Below are positions 16,287 through 23,669 of a stretch of DNA of 64,000 bases, piece after piece. Numbering within the stretch: position 1 is the stretch's first letter; the number at the start of each line of letters is the position of its first letter. Below the pieces are notes generated by a model. That model worked only from the letters and a program-made list of their open reading frames with translations, had not been told where the DNA came from and made no database searches. The DNA lies in NCBI GenBank assembly GCA_025358075.1, contig JANYKU010000097.1, forward strand, positions 1 to 64,000, written 5' to 3'. Made by a program: the position numbers and the translations under genes. Source of the stretch: Ilumatobacteraceae bacterium (GTDB lineage: Bacteria > Actinomycetota > Acidimicrobiia > Acidimicrobiales > Ilumatobacteraceae).

Positions 16287-16945
16287 CGTGTCACGCGCTC
16301 GGAGCTACGGAGATGGTCGAGCACGAGCTCGCGCCACTGCGGGTCGTCGAGCGCCGGCCGGGCCGTCGCCGCGCACATCTTGCCGTCGATGAAGCGCGCC
16401 GCGAGCATGGTGACCCCGGCCTCGGCCGCGAGACGTAGCGCGGCCTCGGACTCTTCGCGCCGCGGCGTTCCGATCGTGGTCGTACCGCAGACGAGAACAT
16501 CGGTTGTATCCGCATCGTCGGTCGCTGCGGTGTGCCACGGAACGTCTGCCCGCGATGCGGCGAGTTGCCAGTGCACGTCGCTCCAAGGCGGCCCGCACAG
16601 GCAAGTTGTGGTCGGACGGTTGACGACCGGGCAGGTCAGCGCGGAGAGCCACGCCACGAGAAAGGCATTGATCTCGGCAGTGAGGTATGCACGGTCGGCA
16701 TCGTCGATGGCCACGAGCTCGTCGCTGATCACCGCCGGGCGACGCGTGACGACGGCGCGAATGTCGCGCACGTCGACCACCGACCCTGACACCACCGCAC
16801 GTCCGCCGTCGGGATCGCCGACTCGAAACGACCACCCCGAACGGCAAAGATCATCCGCGCTGAGCAGTTCCGCGCCTGCTGCAGACCACGCTGTGGCGAG
16901 TGCCGACGCCGCAGAATCGAAGGCACTCGCCACGATCGCGATCAC
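16283..16945 (-). CDS. Short ATP-grasp-partner-like protein
   Basis: The track's 677-aa frame begins in the antisense of the kelch gene. The real start is GTG 16945, which overlaps the kelch stop by 4 bases, giving about 220 aa. The order of elements imitates an ATP-grasp N-terminus: VIAIVASAFDSAASALATAW, RDIRAVVTRRPAVIS, LTAEINAFLVAWLSAL, CPVVNRPTTTCLCGPPWSD. There is no ATP-binding lysine strand or E-x-N end, and the protein ends where the grasp domain should begin. It could be a regulatory or substrate-recognition partner of the full ligase. Not a family I can name. Confidence 0.6.
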   Translation of the reverse strand: MIAIVASAFDSAASALATAWSAAGAELLSADDLCRSGWSFRVGDPDGGRAVVSGSVVDVRDIRAVVTRRPAVISDELVAIDDADRAYLTAEINAFLVAWLSALTCPVVNRPTTTCLCGPPWSDVHWQLAASRADVPWHTAATDDADTTDVLVCGTTTIGTPRREESEAALRLAAEAGVTMLAARFIDGKMCAATARPALDDPQWRELVLDHLRSSERVTR

Positions 16946-18768
16946 CGTCCGGCTCCACGCTTTCGCGGTGCGCTCTTGGCGGGTGCAGCCTTCTTCGCCG
17001 AACCTCGCGAGCTCGAGCCCTTGGGCGCGGCCTTGGTGACCTTCGATGCTTTGGCTGCGGTTCCGGCTCGGCTGCGCGGGGCCGGTGCGGGCTCGCCGAC
17101 GGAATCGGGCAGTGTGCCGACTTCGGGACGCTCCGACGTGCGGACGAAGGATCGAAGCGATCGCACCTCCGACTCGATGGCATCGCTGCGTTCGATCAAG
17201 ATGCGCGTGACCTCTTCCCAACCTTGATCCCCGAAGTGCTCGATGCCGTCGATCTCGCTGATCTTGCGAAGATCCTCGAACACCAGCTTCAGGTTCTCGT
17301 GCTCGAGCTTGAAGTTCTCCTTGATCTCCTTGATCTCCCACTTCAGTTCCTTCCACCGCTTGTGCGTGACGGCGACGCTCACGGATTCGGACGGGATCCC
17401 GTTGGCGATGACGACGATGCTCGATCCTCCGAGGGGCGCCGCCGATGGAACCGTGAAGCGGGTGGTGTGGATCGCTGCTCCGGTCTGGATGCCCATCGTC
17501 GAGTGATCGTGCGTACGGCAGTACGTCACCGTGCCCGTCGCAATGTGCGTGATGCGCACGATCGGGTAGTTGGTGGCCATCGCCCCTTCGTCGCCGTAGA
17601 TGACGGCTTGCGAAAGGCCGTTGAGCTGCCGGCCGTGCAGCGTGTAGGTGGAACCTGGTTGCAAGGCCGAGCCCACCGACGTGATGCTTGGCCGCCAGGT
17701 CGGGTCGTAGGTGCCGTCGGGTGAGTAGATGGCGACAACGCTCGAACCATCCGTGTGCAGAACCTGGCCTGTCGGCAGCAGCATCAGCCTCGATGTGAAT
17801 GGGCTGCCGGTGCCGTTCACCGGGCTTGGGACTTGCGTAAGCGTGCCGGCTGCGGGATCGAACTCGTAGAAGTACAGCGGGTTCCCCCACGTGCCGGCGA
17901 CTGGGTCGTAGGGAGCCACGACGGCCAAGACGCGACCGTTTGGCAGCAGCGCGGCCGGAGCGTCCTTGGCCCCGGTCGTGAGACCGGCGACGACCACCGG
18001 GAAGTCTGGACCGGCTGCCCAGGTGCCCGGCTGATTGGCGATTGACGGAGGCGTGTAGAGAGCCGTGTGGTTCGTTGCTCCGATGGCGAACACGCGGCCA
18101 TCGGGAAGCGCCATCGCTGCCCCGACTTCCTCCGATCCGGCGTCGACCAGCGTCACTGGAGTAGCTCCGGCCGTGACCCAGAGGTCGGCGGCGGGGACGT
18201 ACTTCTCGGTACGCGGCCGGTTGTCGCACTCGATCGCCAGCACCGTCTGATCGCCGAGCAGCACCCAGGTCTCCTCGGTGCTTCGCGAATCTTCCTTGTT
18301 CGCAGCCGCCGTCCATGCATTGGTGACGGGGTCGTAGATCGCCGACCGGTTCGACCCGATGTCGCCGAGCAGCACGCGGCCGTCAGGCAGCAGTACCGAC
18401 GGCGCGTCGCCGATCTCCGTCCACCCTGTCGGCGTGGGAATGGTTGTCCAACTGTCGGCCAGGGGATCGTAGATCTCCGCCGCCAAGAGCTCGACCTGCG
18501 CTCCATTGTTGTACTCGCCACCGGCGACGAAGACGCGGCCATCGGCGAGCACGGAGCAGGCGAAGTACAGCGGCGAGTTGGGGCCGTCGGCGAGTTGTCG
18601 CCAAGTTCCGTTGCGATAGTCGCCAGTCGAGTCGGGGCTCAGCGCGTACCAGTGGTTCGTCCCGTTGTTCGACTCGTCGTGACAGAGCACCGAGCCGTCC
18701 GTGAGCAGGAGCATCGTGCCCGCCCCGAACGTCGGTTGATTGATCAGTGTTTGCCAGGTTCCAGCCAT
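16942..18768 (-). CDS. Kelch-type beta-propeller protein with coiled-coil and Lys/Ala tail
   Basis: The 608-aa product has repeated blades of the form 'LLPDGRVL..G......A.YDP....W' (for example VLADGRVFVAGG, VLLPDGRVLLGD, MALPDGRVFAIG, LLPNGRVLAVV, MLLPTGQVLHTD) over about residues 15-335, as in kelch/galactose-oxidase propellers. An Ig-like DUF1929-type domain follows (residues ~350-450: SALQPGSTYTLHGRQLNG, THDHSTMGIQTGA). A charged coiled coil (KRWKELKWEIKEIKENFKLE) comes next, then a Pro/Ala/Lys tail. No signal peptide is seen and no copper-radical Cys/Tyr set could be confirmed. GAGGAGG precedes the ATG. First gene of a five-gene operon. Confidence 0.75.
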   Translation of the reverse strand: MAGTWQTLINQPTFGAGTMLLLTDGSVLCHDESNNGTNHWYALSPDSTGDYRNGTWRQLADGPNSPLYFACSVLADGRVFVAGGEYNNGAQVELLAAEIYDPLADSWTTIPTPTGWTEIGDAPSVLLPDGRVLLGDIGSNRSAIYDPVTNAWTAAANKEDSRSTEETWVLLGDQTVLAIECDNRPRTEKYVPAADLWVTAGATPVTLVDAGSEEVGAAMALPDGRVFAIGATNHTALYTPPSIANQPGTWAAGPDFPVVVAGLTTGAKDAPAALLPNGRVLAVVAPYDPVAGTWGNPLYFYEFDPAAGTLTQVPSPVNGTGSPFTSRLMLLPTGQVLHTDGSSVVAIYSPDGTYDPTWRPSITSVGSALQPGSTYTLHGRQLNGLSQAVIYGDEGAMATNYPIVRITHIATGTVTYCRTHDHSTMGIQTGAAIHTTRFTVPSAAPLGGSSIVVIANGIPSESVSVAVTHKRWKELKWEIKEIKENFKLEHENLKLVFEDLRKISEIDGIEHFGDQGWEEVTRILIERSDAIESEVRSLRSFVRTSERPEVGTLPDSVGEPAPAPRSRAGTAAKASKVTKAAPKGSSSRGSAKKAAPAKSAPRKRGAGR

Positions 18769-18903
18769 CGATCCTCCTCGATTCGTACTCTTGGCTCAAG
18801 AGTGTTGTGTCAGAAGGAGTCGTCGACGAGGTGGCGAGATACCGCCGATGACAACCGTCACGCGTGGCGGTTCGGGTCGTTGCCTCGCACTGCTTGCTGA
18901 GGG

Positions 18904-20244
18904 TTAGCCGAGCACGCTGTTGGTGGTCGAGTGCACGGCACGGGTCCGCGAGAAGTGGCCGGCATCGATGACGTTGCAGGTGAGAGGACAGTTGACCGCG
19001 ACCGGATCGGCATCGTGGTCGCGGCCGGCCTCGCACGCGGCGATGATCTCGGCCATGATCGGGCCGACCATTGGCGCGTTCTTGAACTGGTTCCCGCTCG
19101 TGCCAATCGCAAGGTAGAACCCGTCGAGATCACTGCGGTCGTAGATCGGCACCCAATCGCTTGACACGTCGTAGAGCGCGGCAACCCCGGTCGGTCGCAT
19201 CGGAACACCGATGTCGGGCAAGCGGCGCGCAACGCGTGTGGTTTGAGCCGCCCAGACCTCGGCGGTGGGCATGTCGTTGTAGCTGTCGGGATCGTCGACC
19301 CACTCGAGTGTGTCGCATTCCGGTTCAACACCGCCTGCAATCAACGTGCCACCGAGGTGCGGCCGGAAGTAGGTGCCGAGGTCGGCGTCGGTCACGATGA
19401 CCCCACCGTCGTCGATCGAGAACCCGTGGGGTGCCGGAAGAACGTCAACCTCCTGCCGTAGGGCTCGTGTTGTAACGCCCTTGGCAGCCGCCAAGCCGGC
19501 GAGCCTGTTGACCCTCGACGAGTACGGACCGGCCGCGTTGACGACGATCGCGCACGGCAGCACTCCGCCGTCGTCCAACTGCACCGCGCAGATGCGCCCA
19601 TCGTGTTGGCGGATGCCGACCACCTCGGTATGGAATCGGAACGTCGCCCCCGCCGCGATCGCTGCGACCATCAGGTTGTGCGCGGCCAACGCCGGGTCGT
19701 CGATGAATCCCGCATCAGGGGTGAGGTATGCGGCGAGCTCTCCGTGGTTGTCCTCCCAGAAGGCCTCGTCGTCGACCGGCTTGGGCGGGTAGTAGCGCCC
19801 GAGGTCGAGGCTCGGGAAGCGTTCGTGCAAGTTGGCCGTGTTGAGCGATTCGTACGGAACACCGACATCGTCGAACAGCGCCTGCACCTTGCACAGTGGT
19901 GTTGCCGGCGAGTCGAGAACCAGCTGACCGGTACGCAAGAAGCGCGCCATTCCCAACTCGTCGGTGACGCCGAGGTAGTCGGCCCACTGCGACCACATGT
20001 GGGCGGACTCCCACGCCAGCTTGACGGCGTCGGGTGTGGAGTAGTTGAAGCGGATGATCGCCGACGACGAGCTCGTCGATCCCGCTCCAGGTCCCGGACC
20101 CTTGTCAAGCACCAACGGCGAGTATCCGCGCCGGGCGAGCTCGAGAGCGATCGAGCAGCCCATGATGCCGCCACCGATGATGACCGCACCGTGAGGCACG
20201 TCCGACGATCCGCTCGTGCTGTCGTGAGAGGTCGAAGCATTCAT
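18904..20244 (-). CDS. FAD-dependent oxidoreductase (DAO / sarcosine oxidase beta-like)
   Basis: I start at ATG 20244 (MNASTSHDS), not the track's longer frame, because the FAD-binding motif VIIGGGIMGCSIALELARRG follows about 25 residues later, as in relatives. The ~446-aa protein has LVLDKGPGPGAGSTSSSSAI, the substrate-domain region ETEV-like HTEVVGI, the VVNAAGPYSS strand and the C-terminal FAD contact DGFYLAIGTSGNQFKNAP, typical of the D-amino-acid/sarcosine oxidase family. It probably oxidises a secondary amine or amino acid; the substrate is unknown. It is divergent from the multicopper oxidase gene and downstream of nothing on its strand. Confidence 0.85.
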   Translation of the reverse strand: MNASTSHDSTSGSSDVPHGAVIIGGGIMGCSIALELARRGYSPLVLDKGPGPGAGSTSSSSAIIRFNYSTPDAVKLAWESAHMWSQWADYLGVTDELGMARFLRTGQLVLDSPATPLCKVQALFDDVGVPYESLNTANLHERFPSLDLGRYYPPKPVDDEAFWEDNHGELAAYLTPDAGFIDDPALAAHNLMVAAIAAGATFRFHTEVVGIRQHDGRICAVQLDDGGVLPCAIVVNAAGPYSSRVNRLAGLAAAKGVTTRALRQEVDVLPAPHGFSIDDGGVIVTDADLGTYFRPHLGGTLIAGGVEPECDTLEWVDDPDSYNDMPTAEVWAAQTTRVARRLPDIGVPMRPTGVAALYDVSSDWVPIYDRSDLDGFYLAIGTSGNQFKNAPMVGPIMAEIIAACEAGRDHDADPVAVNCPLTCNVIDAGHFSRTRAVHSTTNSVLG

Positions 20245-20486
20245 TCGACGATTCTGGGCGTTGCCCTGCGTGCGGCGACAGGGTCCTTGTACCCGTCGGG
20301 GCGTTCGAGGGCCGAACGACCCTAACTCCGACGGCTCGTCGAGAGTACGACGAGAGCGAAGGACGAGGAGGGTTCGTCCAACAGTAGGGACGGATGCCGA
20401 CCGGCCGAATGCGAGAGCAGGCGACCGGTCGGCGGTCATGCCCTTGCCTGTCGGGCCATCCGGGACAGAGCTAGGGAGGGACGGTC

Positions 20487-22412
20487 ATGAAGATCTCGAG
20501 GCGTCGGCTGCTTGGTATGGGAAGCATTGTCGGGGTGGGGGCGGTACTACCGTCCATCATTCGGAATGATGCCAACGCCGCGGTGACCACACCCGGAAAC
20601 GGGCAGATGTCCGGTATGACCGATATCACTCGTATGAAGAGTGCGGCAGTTCCGACGCTGACTCCCTACGTCTACGTGTCGAGTCCGCCACTGTCGAAGT
20701 TCAGCCAGGCCTTGCGCGGTGTGTATCCGCTGGATCCGAACGGCATCCCGGTTGCCGTGCCGGACGGGACCGTGAAGTATCTCAACGGTCGGCTGATGGC
20801 TGACCACTATTCGATCGACATCGCCGAATACGAAGATCTGCTTCACCCGGATCTGCCATCCAAGACCCGACTGTGGGGGTTCCATTCGCACAAGAACCTC
20901 GGTGACACCGCAACGAAGAAAGTTGCCCAGCGGCACCTCGGTGGGATCATCGTCGCCCAGCGGAACGTGCCCGTGCAGATCACCTTCAAGAACAAGCTCC
21001 CGCGCCGTCACGTACTTCCGGTCGACCCAACGATCATGGGAGCAGAGGGCGCGCCGAACCGAACCAGCGTCCACCTCCACGGTGGAGCGGTTCCGTGGAT
21101 CAGTGACGGCGGTCCGTTTGCGTGGTTCCGCCCGAACGACGACCCCACCGACACGACTCCTTTGTATGGGCCGAGCGCGGCGAGCGGGGCACTGAACATC
21201 TTCAAGGTGCTCAATCCACAGCTCGCCGCCGGCGAGGCCGAGTACTACTACCCGATGAATCAGTCTGCGCGCTTCTGTTGGTATCACGACCACTCCGTCG
21301 GAATCACGAGGCTCAATGCCTACGCCGGCATCGCCTCGGGCGTGATCATCCGCGACGATTTCGAGCGGAGCCTCGTGAAGAAGTTCGGTCTGCCCGACTT
21401 CATCGAGAACGGCGGTCGCGAGCTGCCAATCGTGATCCAGGACAAGATCTTCCAGGATGTGGCCCAGGATCCTGCGTATCCCGGCAGCAGGGCCACGGGC
21501 AGCCTGTGGTATCCGTATCGCTACACCGATCGCTGGGATTCGGCCCCCGGTAGCGACGCCGCGACCCTGCCGATCTCGTGCATCCCGGAGATGTTCGGCG
21601 ACACCATGTTGGTCAATGGTGTCGTGCACCCGAAGGTTGCGATCGAGCCGCGTCGCTATCGGCTGCGGCTGCTCAACGCGACGCAGGCACGGTTCCTGAA
21701 CTTCCAGCTCTACGAGGCGAAGGGCCCCGTTGGAGCCCAGTTACCGGCGTTCTCCAAGCCCGGCCCTGACTTCTTGGTGCTGGGCACCGAAGGCGGCTTC
21801 CTGGCTCATGCCGTCAAGGTCGGTTCGGGTCGTCGTCTCAAGGTCACGACTGACGCGACGACGGATGACCGGTCGGTCGACCCTGCCGACCCGGGTGGCA
21901 GTCTGTTGACCGGACCCGCCGAGCGGTGGGACTTGGTCGTCGATTTCTCCGCATTCGCCGGGAAGAGCCTGATCCTCTACAACGACACGCCCGCACCGTT
22001 CCCCGGTGGAGATCACCTTGACGACGGACCGGTGGCGATCGATGGTGCCGGGCGCACGATCCTGCTCAACCAGATGATCATGCGCTTTGACGTCGCCGCC
22101 ACGATCACGGGTCCGGCCGACCCACCGTTCGGGATCACCGACGGGTTCCGGCTCGCCGCCAATCAGAGCTCGGGCATCGACCCGGCTCTGGCGTCGGCGT
22201 GGGGACGGATCACGGCTTCGCACTTGCTGCACCTGCCGGCGTCCGCGTCCGCAAGCTCACCCTCAATGAGCTGTTCGACGAGCACGGCCGCCTCATCCAG
22301 ATGGTCGGCACGAACCAGCTCGGCAACCCACTGCCCGGCTTCACTCTCGACCCGGCGGCCCCGGGCGCCGATCTCCACAAGACCACGGCCTTGGCCTACA
22401 TGGACCCAGTGA
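20487..22412 (+). CDS. Multicopper oxidase, frameshifted: N-terminal part
   Basis: It starts at ATG 20487 behind GGGAGGGA. A Tat signal (SRRRLLGMG, then a hydrophobic run and an NANA cleavage-like site) predicts export in folded form. Two copper-binding motifs are present: SVHLHGG near residue 198 and WYHDHS near 266, with the cupredoxin organisation of bilirubin oxidase/CotA-like enzymes. After about 22190-22240 this frame becomes low-complexity Ser/Thr/Pro/Arg and ends at 22412, while the true C-terminal domain continues in another frame. The enzyme would oxidise phenols or metals with O2 if a single-base change were repaired. Confidence 0.85.
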   Translation: MKISRRRLLGMGSIVGVGAVLPSIIRNDANAAVTTPGNGQMSGMTDITRMKSAAVPTLTPYVYVSSPPLSKFSQALRGVYPLDPNGIPVAVPDGTVKYLNGRLMADHYSIDIAEYEDLLHPDLPSKTRLWGFHSHKNLGDTATKKVAQRHLGGIIVAQRNVPVQITFKNKLPRRHVLPVDPTIMGAEGAPNRTSVHLHGGAVPWISDGGPFAWFRPNDDPTDTTPLYGPSAASGALNIFKVLNPQLAAGEAEYYYPMNQSARFCWYHDHSVGITRLNAYAGIASGVIIRDDFERSLVKKFGLPDFIENGGRELPIVIQDKIFQDVAQDPAYPGSRATGSLWYPYRYTDRWDSAPGSDAATLPISCIPEMFGDTMLVNGVVHPKVAIEPRRYRLRLLNATQARFLNFQLYEAKGPVGAQLPAFSKPGPDFLVLGTEGGFLAHAVKVGSGRRLKVTTDATTDDRSVDPADPGGSLLTGPAERWDLVVDFSAFAGKSLILYNDTPAPFPGGDHLDDGPVAIDGAGRTILLNQMIMRFDVAATITGPADPPFGITDGFRLAANQSSGIDPALASAWGRITASHLLHLPASASASSPSMSCSTSTAASSRWSARTSSATHCPASLSTRRPRAPISTRPRPWPTWTQ

Positions 22413-22816
22413 CCGAGTCGCCGCCTGTGGGAGATGTCGAGGTATGGGAGATCGCCAACCTCACTGCCGACGTGCATCCCATGCACTTCCACCTCGTCAA
22501 CGTGCAGGTGCTTGCCCGCCTACAGTTCACCGGCTACGAGTTCAACGCCGCCGGACGCGGCAACCCGACCGGGCTGGGCCGCGAGCGTGGTCCCGACGCG
22601 ACCGAGCTCGGATGGAAGGAAACGGTACGCATGAACCCCGGCGAGGTGACACGAATCATCATGCAGTTCAACATGCCGCCGGTCCCCTTCGCCGTGCCCA
22701 AGAGCCCTCGCGTCGATGACAACGAGTTCGTCTGGCATTGCCACATCCTCGAGCACGAGGAGCACGACATGATGCGGCCGCTCGTCGTCCGCGGCGCCCA
22801 TCCACGAATGACGTGA
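22199..22816 (+). CDS. Multicopper oxidase, C-terminal part in shifted frame
   Basis: This frame carries the missing third cupredoxin domain: VRVRKLTLNELFDEHGR, the type-3/type-1 copper motif HPMHFHLVN and the terminal HCHILEHEEHDMM. The relation to the first frame (codon phase 0 to 2) equals one lost base or two gained. The track's ATG at 22199 is probably not a true initiation site. Either the gene is a recent pseudogene, or the assembly has an indel, or frameshifting occurs. Together the two parts would make a normal-length enzyme of about 775 aa. Confidence 0.8.
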   Translation: MGTDHGFALAAPAGVRVRKLTLNELFDEHGRLIQMVGTNQLGNPLPGFTLDPAAPGADLHKTTALAYMDPVTESPPVGDVEVWEIANLTADVHPMHFHLVNVQVLARLQFTGYEFNAAGRGNPTGLGRERGPDATELGWKETVRMNPGEVTRIIMQFNMPPVPFAVPKSPRVDDNEFVWHCHILEHEEHDMMRPLVVRGAHPRMT

Positions 22817-22830
22817 ACCCTCCAGGTCGC

Positions 22831-23553
22831 CTATGTCGTGTCGTGAAAGCGCAGTAGGCCGACGCCGACCTGGTCGGCGAGTGCCACCGCAGCATGGCGC
22901 TGATCAGTTGTCAGCGTGACGCCGACGGTGTCGAAGGGGAACGCCAACACGAGGTGCCCTTGTAGCCGCCCATGCGCCCGAACCGGAAGCGCGACCAAGG
23001 CGTGTGCGGCAGGATCGACGCCGGCCGGTACCCGGATCGAGTTGTGCCGCAACTCCGGCATGGTCAGCGGTGCCGGCCCGGGGACGTATCGACACGACTT
23101 GAGGTCGAGCAGACGGGTGAGCTCTTGCGCGGCGAGGCTGATCAGCTGTCCTGGGCTCTCCGCTCCAGCGGCGAGCTCGGCGCGTCGGTAGACGGTCTCC
23201 AGCTCGGATCGAGTGGCCGCAGCCTTGGCGCTGCTGCGTCGAACACGTTCGACCAACTCGCTGGCGATCACGCCGATGAGGACGAGGAGCACGGTCGTCT
23301 GGACATCGTTCGAGCCGGTGATGCGGAGCGAGTTGAACGGCCGGGTCAGGAAGAAGTCGAACGACACCGCCGCCGAGATCGAGGCCGGGATCGCTGCCAG
23401 TCGACCTCCGAGCGCGGCAGCGAACATCACGACGACAGCAAGACCGAGGGCGACATTGGTGTTCTCGACGTGAGCTCGCACGGGCACGATCGCTGCAACG
23501 ATGGCGAGCGGAACGGCAACACCACCGAACACGCTGACGATCGGGCGACGCAT
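22831..23553 (-). CDS. DUF4118 / KdpD-like membrane sensor without kinase domain
   Basis: I start at ATG 23553 (MRRPIVSVFGG); the upstream extension in the track is Arg/Pro-rich and overlaps the divergent gene. The ~240-aa protein has closely spaced membrane helices (VAVPLAIVAAIVPV, VALGLAVVVMFAAALGG, ISAAVSFDFFLTRPF, VLLVLIGVIASELV), with FDFFLTRPFNSLRI as the DUF4118 hallmark. A short coiled coil and a GAF-like domain (residues ~130-240) follow. No histidine-kinase core is present. It may sense ligand or redox state; its output is unknown. The gene converges on the multicopper oxidase, 14 bases apart. Confidence 0.75.
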   Translation of the reverse strand: MRRPIVSVFGGVAVPLAIVAAIVPVRAHVENTNVALGLAVVVMFAAALGGRLAAIPASISAAVSFDFFLTRPFNSLRITGSNDVQTTVLLVLIGVIASELVERVRRSSAKAAATRSELETVYRRAELAAGAESPGQLISLAAQELTRLLDLKSCRYVPGPAPLTMPELRHNSIRVPAGVDPAAHALVALPVRAHGRLQGHLVLAFPFDTVGVTLTTDQRHAAVALADQVGVGLLRFHDTT

Positions 23554-23669
23554 CGCGTCAGGTTGGCCGCGTCCACACCCGCCGCACAAGTCGACAGTCA
23601 CAGGTCGTCCTGGCACGTACTCCGGCGGGCGTAGTACCACTATTGCTGCCAGTCGTGCGCTGACGCACG

